Positions 1 to 5,283 of a stretch of 7,208 nt of DNA are shown here, in pieces. Position 1 is the first letter of the stretch, and every line of letters starts with the position of its first letter. This stretch comes from Bacteroidales bacterium UBA6340 (lineage in GTDB: Bacteria; Bacteroidota; Bacteroidia; Bacteroidales; Paludibacteraceae). The DNA lies in contig DJSG01000014.1 in NCBI GenBank assembly GCA_002440265.1, forward strand, positions 248-7,455, given 5' to 3'. The position numbers and the translations under genes were made by a program. Under the pieces are notes generated by a model. It did no database searches. It saw nothing but the letters and a program-made list of their open reading frames with translations, and was not told the origin of the DNA.

Positions 1-57
1 AAGGGGGAGTTGGAGGGGGTCCCGGGGTTAGGGGAGGTCTGTCTTAGGGGAGGTCTT
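1..57. repeat. Degenerate dispersed G-rich repeat downstream of fusA2
   Basis: The 13-mer TTAGGGGAGGTCT occurs twice, at 28-40 and 44-56, with a 16-bp period. It is preceded by a G-rich stretch containing TTGGAGGGGG and GGGGTTAGGGGAGG. The wording closely resembles the better preserved 32-bp repeats at 3285-3316 and 3420-3451, which share the GGGGTTGGGGAGGTCT end. The block abuts the stop codon of the EF-G gene at 58-60. Similar C/G-rich intergenic repeats are familiar from Bacteroidetes genomes. A role as a REP-like element or as part of a transcription end is inference, and the element may continue beyond the window edge. Confidence 0.6.
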
Positions 58-2220
58 TTATTCCTCCTCTTTCTGGCTGTCGGCGTACTCCTTGACAAGT
101 TTCTCCTGTACGTCAGCAGGCACCAGTTCGTAGTCCTTGAAGTGCATCGTGAAGGTAGCACGTCCGCCCGTGAGGCTCGACAACGTGGTCGAGTACGACG
201 ACATCTCTTTCAACGGCACTTGCGCCTTCAAACGGGTGAAGTTCTTCTCGGTCTCCATACCCAGCACCATACCGCGGCGACCCGTGATGTCGGACATCAC
301 ATCACCCATCATATCGCTCGGAACGAACACCTCTACATCGTAGATAGGCTCCAATATCTTCGGGTTGGCGTTGCGGAACGCCTCTGCAAACGCATTACGA
401 CCTGCCAAGCGGAACGATATTTCGTTGCTGTCCACGGGGTGCATCTTGCCATCATAGATAATGACGCGCACGTCGCGTGCATACGAACCTGTCAACGGTC
501 CTTGCTCGATACGGTCCATCAGTCCCTTCAATATCGCAGGGATAAAGCGTGCATCGATAGCACCGCCCACAATCGAGTTGATAAGCACCAACTTACCGCC
601 CCAATCCAATGGAATCTCCTGCGTGTCCTTCACCGAGATACGGTACTCTTGGTTGCCGAACTTATATACTTCCTTCACGGGTGTGCCCTCCTCGTAAGGC
701 TCCACTATCAGGTGCACCTCACCGAACTGACCCGAACCGCCGGACTGCTTCTTGTGACGGTAGTCGGCACGCGCTGCCTTGGTGATGGTCTCGCGATACG
801 GAATCTTCGGCTCGTCGAACTGAACCATCATCTTGTCGTTGTTCTCCAGACGCCATTTCAGTGTGCGGAGGTGGAACTCACCCTGGCCGCTGACGATGGT
901 CTGCTTCAACTCTTTGGACTGCTCGATAATCCATGTCGGGTCCTCCTCGTGCATACGGGTGAGCAGTGCACTCAGTTTCTCGGCATCGCTCTCTGTTACG
1001 GGGCGGATAGCACGGCGGTACCTCGGTTCGGGGTATGAGATAGCGGGATAACGGTTCTCGCAGTCCTTGGCATTGAGGGTGTTGCCCGTGCGGGTGTCTT
1101 TCAGTTTCACGGTCGCAGCGATGTCGCCGGCTGCCACTTCGTCCACAGGCACGCGGATGCTGCCTGCCACGCTGTACAACTGCGAGATACGCTCCTTGCT
1201 GCCGCGGTCCATATTCTGCATATCGTCCGACGGGCGCACCGTACCTTGCATCACCTTGAAGTAGTTCACCTCACCGATGTGCGGCTCTACCGATGTCTTG
1301 AAGATAAACAGCGATGTGGGTGCCTTGGGGTCGGGAGCAACCTCGTTGCCGTCCACGGTTACGGGCTTCGGAGCATCAGCCACCGACGGAGCCATAACGC
1401 TCAGGAAGTCCATCAGACGGCGTATACCCATATCTTTTGCACCGCTCGTGCAGATAACGGGATACATGCTGCCCTCGGCAAACACGGTCTGCAAACCGAG
1501 CATCACTTCCTCGTCGGTCAGAGTGCCCTCTTCCAAGTATTTCTCCATCAGTTCCTCGTTTGCCTCGCCTGCCCATTCCACTAACTTGGCACGAATCTCT
1601 TCGGCTTTCTCCACTTCGTTGGCAGGTATGTCGTGCAACTCGGGCGCACCGCCTTCTGCTTTCCATACCAGCATCTTACCCTTCAGCACGTCGATGGCAG
1701 CGTTGAAGTCCTTGCCTGCATTCACGGGGTACTGGATGAGCATACACTTGTTGCCGAAGTCCTCTACCAGTTCGTGGTAGGTGCGCTCAAAGTCTGCGTT
1801 CTCGTGGTCGCACTTGTTGATGATGAATGCTATCGGTTTCTTGGCTTTCTCCGCCCAACGGAAACTGTTCTGCGTACCTACCTCCACGCCGCCGTTGGCG
1901 GTGAGGGTGATAAGGGCGGTATCCACCACGTGCAATGCCGTTACCGCACCACCGCAGAAGTCGTCCGAACCCGGGCAGTCGATGATATTCAGTTTCTTAC
2001 CTCCGAATTCGAGGTTGCATACTGTCGAAAACACGGAGTACCCATACTCCTTCTCCACTGGAAAATAGTCGCATACCGTAGATTGTGCTTCGATACTTCC
2101 GCGGCGCTTGATGACACCGCTTTCAAAGAGCATCGATTCCATCAGCGTTGTCTTTCCCGAACCACTGCCACCCATGAGGGCAATGTTCTTAATCTCGTTA
2201 GCCTGATAAACTTTAGCCAT
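58..2220 (-). CDS. fusA2: Elongation factor G paralogue, FusA2/EF-G2 type
   Basis: This is a full-length 720-residue translational GTPase of the EF-G family, starting at an ATG with an A/T-rich leader. The G domain has a P-loop GGSGSGKTT (17-25), DCPGSDDF (81-88), NKCD (135-138) and TSGAK (258-262). Domain II and the C-terminal domains follow; they include SGQGEFHL (444-451), GGSGQFGEV (494-502), GGAIDARFIPAILKG (552-566) and GRRGMVLGM (647-655). Canonical EF-G reads AHIDAGKTT in the P-loop, RGITI in switch I and DTPGHVDF in G3. Here the P-loop lacks the His-Ile-Asp, switch I reads EKEYGYSV (56-63), and the G3 histidine is Ser85. This pattern fits the second EF-G of Bacteroidales, for which published work on Bacteroides thetaiotaomicron EF-G2 reported translation without detectable GTPase activity and induction under carbon starvation. 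Equivalence of this gene to that one is inference. It is monocistronic here, with its own promoter at 2294-2324. Confidence 0.93.
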   Translation of the reverse strand: MAKVYQANEIKNIALMGGSGSGKTTLMESMLFESGVIKRRGSIEAQSTVCDYFPVEKEYGYSVFSTVCNLEFGGKKLNIIDCPGSDDFCGGAVTALHVVDTALITLTANGGVEVGTQNSFRWAEKAKKPIAFIINKCDHENADFERTYHELVEDFGNKCMLIQYPVNAGKDFNAAIDVLKGKMLVWKAEGGAPELHDIPANEVEKAEEIRAKLVEWAGEANEELMEKYLEEGTLTDEEVMLGLQTVFAEGSMYPVICTSGAKDMGIRRLMDFLSVMAPSVADAPKPVTVDGNEVAPDPKAPTSLFIFKTSVEPHIGEVNYFKVMQGTVRPSDDMQNMDRGSKERISQLYSVAGSIRVPVDEVAAGDIAATVKLKDTRTGNTLNAKDCENRYPAISYPEPRYRRAIRPVTESDAEKLSALLTRMHEEDPTWIIEQSKELKQTIVSGQGEFHLRTLKWRLENNDKMMVQFDEPKIPYRETITKAARADYRHKKQSGGSGQFGEVHLIVEPYEEGTPVKEVYKFGNQEYRISVKDTQEIPLDWGGKLVLINSIVGGAIDARFIPAILKGLMDRIEQGPLTGSYARDVRVIIYDGKMHPVDSNEISFRLAGRNAFAEAFRNANPKILEPIYDVEVFVPSDMMGDVMSDITGRRGMVLGMETEKNFTRLKAQVPLKEMSSYSTTLSSLTGGRATFTMHFKDYELVPADVQEKLVKEYADSQKEEE

Positions 2221-2293
2221 AAAGCGTGTTGTTTTTAGTATTAAGTATTTGATTTATTCTTTAAGGTTGCGCTTTGCAGAGCAAAACGACGTG

Positions 2294-2324
2294 CAAAGGT
2301 ACGAAATGTTTTTCACTAATACAA
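2294..2324 (-). promoter_or_regulatory. Bacteroidetes-type promoter of fusA2
   Basis: On the minus strand the -7 box TACCTTTG (2294-2301) matches TAnnTTTG. A TTG (2322-2324) lies 20 bp upstream, at the spacing expected for the Bacteroidetes primary sigma factor. Transcription should start near 2289, leaving an A/T-rich leader of about 70 nt before the ATG at 2220. The 13-mer TGCAAAGGTACGA covering the box (2292-2304) recurs exactly at 7114-7126 before the other minus-strand gene. Confidence 0.75.
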
Positions 2325-2350
2325 TAGTAGCGCGAAAAAAACTAACAAAC

Positions 2351-2388
2351 GTACTCCGATACGCCCTATATTGTACCCGATATGTACT
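2351..2388. promoter_or_regulatory. Direct repeats upstream of fusA2 promoter, possible activator site
   Basis: GTACTCCGATA (2351-2361) and GTACCCGATA (2373-2382) are near-identical direct repeats. Their CCGATA cores are 21 bp apart, about two helical turns. A third GTAC follows at 2384-2387. They lie 27-60 bp upstream of the -33 element of fusA2, a usual place for an activator that contacts RNA polymerase, and also just upstream of the possible plus-strand promoter at 2409. No regulator can be named from the sequence alone. Confidence 0.3.
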
Positions 2389-2408
2389 AAAATAACAAGA
2401 ATAAGGAT

Positions 2409-2438
2409 TTGTATACTTACAGGATTTGTTGTATTTTG
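2409..2438 (+). promoter_or_regulatory. Possible plus-strand promoter before the structured leader
   Basis: TTG at 2409-2411 is followed after 20 bp by TATTTTG (2432-2438), which is close to the Bacteroidetes TAnnTTTG box but one base short. A start around 2441-2445 would coincide with the first base of the closing stem at 2444, so the predicted RNA would begin as a base-paired structure. The match is imperfect, so this is a weak call. Confidence 0.3.
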
Positions 2439-2440
2439 CA

Positions 2441-2680
2441 GTTGCAAAGGCTTACGCAGGGGACAGTTGGGGCGGGTGATACCGCGACAATGACGCCCAG
2501 CACCAGGAGCCTTTGCCAATGTATAATTAGTAAACGGCGTTTATTTGCGCTTGTTTTGGGACATCGAAATCCGGAAAATTTCATCCTGTCCGAAACGAGA
2601 TAGCGGTAAACGCCCATGGGTGTGTATTGTGTACACAGGTTTCGGTGTACGTCTGCATACCGGCGTGGGCGTTATTGTTT
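2441..2680 (+). ncRNA. Candidate structured leader RNA or small RNA
   Basis: No convincing gene lies here, but the plus strand folds well. A 9-bp stem pairs 2444-2452 with 2508-2516 and encloses a GGGCG/CGCCC stem (2470-2474 with 2494-2498). A second hairpin pairs 2559-2563 with 2587-2591 and 2566-2570 with 2578-2582, with loop CCGGAAA. The third is a long hairpin of 25 pairs between 2609 and 2673, described separately. TAAACGCC (2607-2614) is also perfectly complementary to GGCGTTTA (2536-2543), so two exclusive folds exist, as in attenuators and riboswitches. The ATG of the next gene is at 2802. No known riboswitch consensus was recognised. It could be a cis-acting leader, a free small RNA, or chance structure in a gene-free spacer. 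Confidence 0.35.
2609..2673 (+). other. 25-bp imperfect hairpin with G.U pairs
   Basis: Three consecutive helices are present: 2609-2618 with 2664-2673 (10 bp), 2619-2626 with 2654-2661 (8 bp) and 2630-2636 with 2645-2651 (7 bp). They are separated by a GG bulge (2662-2663) and a small internal loop, and capped by the 8-nt loop AGGTTTCG. Four pairs (2617/2665, 2622/2658, 2625/2655, 2630/2651) are G.U when the plus strand is read as RNA, and would be A.C mismatches in minus-strand RNA. The following 2674-2688 is T-rich but interrupted, so termination is possible but not clear. Confidence 0.6.
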
Positions 2681-2703
2681 ATTCTCATAGGATGGGTCTT
2701 TCC

Positions 2704-2756
2704 GGAACCTCGATGTCAGGAATGAGCAAGGATAAGGGTTCCACGCTTTGTTTTTT
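2704..2756 (+). terminator. Weak terminator-like hairpin before the 2802 gene
   Basis: GGAACC (2704-2709) pairs with GGTTCC (2737-2742) over a long loop. It is followed a few bases later by CTTTGTTTTTT (2746-2756). The stem is short, the loop is large and the U-run does not directly follow the stem, so this is a tentative call. If real, it would end the upstream RNA before the coding sequence, or attenuate that gene. Confidence 0.2.
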
Positions 2757-2801
2757 ATGTATGGGCAGTCAGGAGCCGCCGCCCGCAAAACATCAAACAC
2801 A

Positions 2802-3272
2802 ATGAACAGAAGGCTTATCCTGTTTGTACCATTGCTCTGCTGCTGCCTGTCGCTGATGGCGGAGCACATTGTCGTCTATCCCCGCACAGGGGTGGAGATG
2901 GCACAAGATGTTGCCACTATCGGCAAATGGGTCTTTGTGGGTAACATGATGTTGCTCACCGACCACGAAGGACACATGTTGGGTTACGAGTACTTGGACG
3001 AAATCATCAAAATCACGTTTGAGGACCGTAGCCCCGAAGTGCCGACCGCTACCCGCGATGCGGAGCCAAACACCGTCATCGTCTATCCCAATCCTACGCA
3101 CGAGACACTCTGCGTACAAGGTGTTCCCGACGATGCCACGCTGCGTATCTACTCTGCCGTGGGGCAGTTGGTTTCCACTACGCAAGGCACACAAATCGAT
3201 GTCAGCCACCTGCCCTGCGGCACCTACCTGCTGCAGATAGGCACACAGGTTCTGCGGTTTATCAAGGAATAA
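2802..3272 (+). CDS. Small secreted protein with T9SS-type sorting tail
   Basis: The 156-residue product begins with a signal peptide: a basic MNRR start, then a hydrophobic core ending near LMA at 18-20. The middle part (22-75) is predicted beta-rich and ends in DEIIKITFED (66-75), a motif style common in small exported Bacteroidetes proteins. After a linker (76-91), residues 92-156 look like the type A C-terminal domain recognised by the Por/type IX secretion system: VYPNPT (94-99), LRIYSAVGQLV (114-124), a short strand ending in Leu-Pro (about 132-138), CGTYLLQI (139-146), and the final LRFIKE. Family knowledge says such tails direct export across the outer membrane and attachment to the surface. 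The ATG at 2802 is preferred over an in-frame ATG at 2748 because it starts exactly at the signal peptide. The function of the middle region is unknown. It probably heads the plus-strand gene group. Confidence 0.82.
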   Translation: MNRRLILFVPLLCCCLSLMAEHIVVYPRTGVEMAQDVATIGKWVFVGNMMLLTDHEGHMLGYEYLDEIIKITFEDRSPEVPTATRDAEPNTVIVYPNPTHETLCVQGVPDDATLRIYSAVGQLVSTTQGTQIDVSHLPCGTYLLQIGTQVLRFIKE

Positions 3273-3284
3273 GACAGACTTAAC

Positions 3285-3316
3285 AGACCTCCCCAACCCC
3301 TCCAAAGGAGGGGCTC
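3285..3316 (+). repeat. 32-bp dispersed repeat, copy A (inverted partner at 3420)
   Basis: This C-rich 32-mer contains the internal hairpin CCCCTCC-AAA-GGAGGGG. Its reverse complement matches 3420-3451 at 31 of 32 positions. It starts 13 bp after the stop codon of the preceding gene. The two copies could pair into one long stem enclosing 3317-3419. A related degenerate version lies at 1-56. Elements with this wording appear repeatedly in Bacteroidetes intergenic regions; their role is not settled here. Confidence 0.85.
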
Positions 3317-3343
3317 GACGGAAGAGGAACCGGTAAGTCGGAT

Positions 3344-3379
3344 AAGCCTAATAGGGCTAATAAGTCTAATGAGACTAAT
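3344..3379 (+). repeat. Two 18-bp tandem units, each a small hairpin
   Basis: AAGCCTAATAGGGCTAAT (3344-3361) is followed directly by AAGTCTAATGAGACTAAT (3362-3379), matching at 14 of 18 positions. In each unit four bases pair across a short loop (AGCC/GGCT in the first, AGTC/GACT in the second). The C-G pair at unit positions 4 and 13 is replaced by T-A in the second unit, so pairing is kept. The array lies between the inverted 32-bp repeats. Confidence 0.6.
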
Positions 3380-3419
3380 AACAACTACAAATAAAACAAT
3401 TAAGCAAATCCTCTCTATT

Positions 3420-3451
3420 GAGCCCCTCCCTTGGAGGGGTTGGGGAGGTCT
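3420..3451 (-). repeat. 32-bp dispersed repeat, copy B (inverted relative to copy A)
   Basis: This is the reverse complement of 3285-3316 with a single difference (C for T at its eleventh base). It keeps the CCCCTCC/GGAGGGG hairpin. It ends 10 bp before the ATG at 3462, so it occupies the ribosome-binding area of the collagen-like gene, where a stable hairpin or the long A/B pairing could limit translation; that effect is inference. Confidence 0.85.
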
Positions 3452-3461
3452 CTAATTCATT

Positions 3462-4499
3462 ATGAAAAAACTTATTCTTTTGGCGGCTATGTTCGCCACT
3501 GTGTTGAGCGTATCGGCTCAGCGTAACATGCAGGTATGGGGCGACGGCTCCTACAGCGAGTTCTCAACCAACGATGTGGATAGTGTTACTTTCCTGCTCT
3601 CGCCTAATGGCACACCACGCACGTATGTAACCCCTCAGTTCAAGATAGAGAGCGACTATTGGTTTGTCTCCTACGATGAGGGTATGACGTGGACGCAACT
3701 CGGCAAAGCCACCGGCGAGCAGGGCGCACAAGGTCCCCAAGGCGAGAAAGGTGATACTGGAGCCCAAGGACCGAAAGGAGACAAGGGTGATAAGGGAGAC
3801 TCTATGTTTAGTTCAGTAACTCAAGATGCTTACTTCGCGTATTTCACATTAGCAGATGGAACACAGATTAAAATATCTAAGGATAATGGCAGCGGCAGTG
3901 ATAACAATGGCTATAATGTTTCGGGTATGGAAAACGGTCATGCTTATGTTGATTTAGGTCTTCCGAGCGGCACGAAATGGGCTACCTGCAATTTAGGAAG
4001 TGTCTATCCTGCTGGCAAAGGATATAAATATATCTGGGGAAAGACCACCCCATGTTCCGCGTCTGGTAGTATCTCGGAAACGGAATATCCATTGGACGAA
4101 GTGAAGGCATTGAATGATTCTATATGTGGTACAGAGTATGATGCCGCCACTGCTAATTGGGGTGGCAATTGGAGGTTGCCCACAAAAGAACAATGCCAAG
4201 AATTACTTGATTACGCCACTGCTTCTTTAACCACACTGAATGATGTAAAAGGGATTCGAATAACAGGAGCAAATGGCAATAGTATATTTCTACCTTTTGA
4301 TAGAACGAATACGTGCCAAATAATGACAGGACAAGGTGTAGAAGATTACAAAAGCGATTATTTCATATGGCTCTTATATGGTGAAACATATACATCAGGA
4401 GGAGTTACAAATGCTTTTGTATCTGTTAGATATTGCGAAGGGATAAAGATTTATTATGATTATACAGATGGGTATTATATCCGACCTGTATGCAAGTAA
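3462..4499 (+). CDS. Secreted collagen-like protein with C-terminal FISUMP domain
   Basis: The 345-residue protein starts with a clear signal peptide (1-19, SVSA then QRN), with no lipobox cysteine. Residues 20-45 hold a short beta module ending VDSVTF (39-44). Residues 65-84 (YWFVSYDEGMTWTQLGKATG) match the module found in Bacteroidetes proteins annotated with DUF4988 or PL29 N-terminal domains. Ten Gly-X-Y triplets follow (85-114), rich in GPQ/GEK/GDK as in bacterial collagen-like stalks. A linker with DGTQIKISK (132-140) leads to a FISUMP domain (about 158-345): VDLGLPSGTKWATCNLG (163-179), YDAATANWGGNWRLPTKE (226-243), GANGNSIFLP (269-278) and YYIRPVCK (338-345). FISUMP domains are typical of exported Bacteroidetes proteins, and their ligand is generally unknown. 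From about 3800 onward the gene is visibly richer in A+T than its first third, suggesting domain shuffling. It may be a surface adhesin-like protein; that is inference. Confidence 0.88.
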   Translation: MKKLILLAAMFATVLSVSAQRNMQVWGDGSYSEFSTNDVDSVTFLLSPNGTPRTYVTPQFKIESDYWFVSYDEGMTWTQLGKATGEQGAQGPQGEKGDTGAQGPKGDKGDKGDSMFSSVTQDAYFAYFTLADGTQIKISKDNGSGSDNNGYNVSGMENGHAYVDLGLPSGTKWATCNLGSVYPAGKGYKYIWGKTTPCSASGSISETEYPLDEVKALNDSICGTEYDAATANWGGNWRLPTKEQCQELLDYATASLTTLNDVKGIRITGANGNSIFLPFDRTNTCQIMTGQGVEDYKSDYFIWLLYGETYTSGGVTNAFVSVRYCEGIKIYYDYTDGYYIRPVCK

Positions 4500-4521
4500 T
4501 GCAACTTAAAGTTAGAAAGAT

Positions 4522-4944
4522 ATGCCTATACAAAATGTTATTAGCCAACAAGTTGGCAAGTACACGAATAATGTGCAAAATACATTGTTTAATAATGCAC
4601 GCAAGCACTTACCAACTCTCATTCAAGACCAATGGGAGCAGACGGTAGCAGGTTTAGTTATTGATGTAGAGAATGATACTTTTGACGATATTTATCGGAA
4701 AGTAGAGAATGCGAAAATCAAGGGCGTGGGTACTAAAACTCTCATTGAAACAGCAGCAAGGATTTGTTATGATAATGATATATGCCCCGATGATAATTGT
4801 TGGTATATGAGTATTAACGACGCTCAGCGCAGACCACATCTAATCATAGAATTAGAACGTAATGAACGTTTTCAGCACTTGACAAATTTGCAAAAGATAG
4901 ACTTCTTGCTGATTTATGGCGCGATGCTATTACGCGCACTATAA
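4522..4944 (+). CDS. Small cytosolic protein of unknown function, HhH-like motif
   Basis: The 140-residue protein starts at the first ATG, 22 bp after the stop of the FISUMP gene, so the two are probably co-transcribed. It has no signal peptide and no membrane segment. The stretch AKIKGVGTKTLIETAARIC (64-82) looks like a helix-hairpin-helix turn (I-K-G-V-G followed by a helix), seen in DNA-binding proteins and in small unclassified bacterial proteins with a K-G-I-G...T...D/E-T-A-x-R-I pattern. Four cysteines (82, 88, 93 and others not regularly spaced) do not form an obvious metal site. A predicted C-terminal helix covers 121-139. The gene is A+T-rich like the end of the preceding one, unlike fusA2. 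I do not recognise the family. A cytosolic, possibly nucleic-acid-binding protein after two exported proteins is odd and hints at an acquired segment. Confidence 0.7.
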   Translation: MPIQNVISQQVGKYTNNVQNTLFNNARKHLPTLIQDQWEQTVAGLVIDVENDTFDDIYRKVENAKIKGVGTKTLIETAARICYDNDICPDDNCWYMSINDAQRRPHLIIELERNERFQHLTNLQKIDFLLIYGAMLLRAL

Positions 4945-4970
4945 ATAAGTAGTACATGTCTGTATATTCT

Positions 4971-5010
4971 CATCGGCTGCCTTTATGGGTAGCCGATGTT
5001 GTTTTTGTTA
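4971..5010 (+). terminator. Intrinsic terminator after the plus-strand gene group
   Basis: CATCGGCTGCC (4971-4981) pairs with GGTAGCCGATG (4988-4998), giving an 11-bp stem with one G.U pair and a 6-nt loop. It is followed by TTGTTTTTGTTATT. It lies 26 bp after the stop codon of the 140-residue gene. The T-run is on the plus-strand side, so it ends rightward transcription and marks the end of the gene group. Confidence 0.85.
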
Positions 5011-5098
5011 TTAGTGTTGCTTCTTAATGACAACACCTTGTATATCATTAGTGCAGGGGAAGTTTTTGCTAATGAGGGCTTGTTTGCTATTCCAAAAA

Positions 5099-5139
5099 TT
5101 CGTGTAATTCTCGGAGTGGTACTCCGAATTTTACATGAA
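5099..5139. repeat. Imperfect palindrome with 19-bp arms
   Basis: The left arm (5099-5117) and right arm (5121-5139) are inverted copies around a GGT centre. GGAGT/ACTCC is perfect next to the centre and TTCGTGTAA/TTACATGAA lies at the outer ends, with a few mismatches and a one-base shift. There is no T-run after it on either strand, so it is not a typical intrinsic terminator. Confidence 0.55.
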
Positions 5140-5226
5140 TATTCGGAATACACGCAGCAAAAGTAGTGCGTTTTTTATATAGGCAAATCAAGTTGTCTCC
5201 ATACTTTCTTTATTGGATTCTTTATT

Positions 5227-5247
5227 GACGACGCGGGCCGCGTCGTC
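5227..5247. repeat. Perfect GC-rich palindrome
   Basis: GACGACGCGG and CCGCGTCGTC are perfect inverted arms of 10 bp around a single G. The palindrome sits in otherwise A+T-rich DNA. A partial second copy of its edge, GTCGTCCCC, occurs at 5242-5250 and again at 5259-5267, 17 bp apart. Transcribed from either strand it would form a very stable short hairpin. No U-run follows, so its part in ending the acyl-CoA ligase transcript is uncertain. Confidence 0.7.
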
Positions 5248-5283
5248 CCCCAAGCATTGTCGTCCCCAAAGTCATGTGTTGAC

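Noticed and set aside
10..1038. A 342-codon open frame on the plus strand opposite the fusA2 3' half
   Set aside because: It is entirely antisense to a well-conserved EF-G gene, its translation shows no domain, and such frames arise from codon bias of the true gene.
2444..2516. A tRNA-sized element closed by a 9-bp stem
   Set aside because: Its 73-nt length fits, but there is no T-loop consensus (GGTTCGAnTC) on either strand and no anticodon arm, so it is not a tRNA.
2417..2617. A 66-codon minus-strand frame in the divergent spacer with a hydrophobic middle
   Set aside because: It is antisense to the strongly structured plus-strand segment, has no promoter or recognisable domain, and could be a by-product of the RNA structure; it could still be tested by proteomics.
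2605..2676. Integron attC-like appearance of the long hairpin (GTTA at its right edge)
   Set aside because: There is no matching conserved left core site, no integrase and no cassette array; the G.U pattern favours RNA.
2748..2801. An upstream in-frame start for the T9SS-tail protein
   Set aside because: It would add 18 residues, including a Gly/Ala/Arg stretch, in front of a clean signal peptide.
2545..2805. An 86-codon plus-strand frame running into the next gene
   Set aside because: It reads through the hairpin region with an unusual composition and no domain; the signal-peptide ATG at 2802 better explains the downstream gene.
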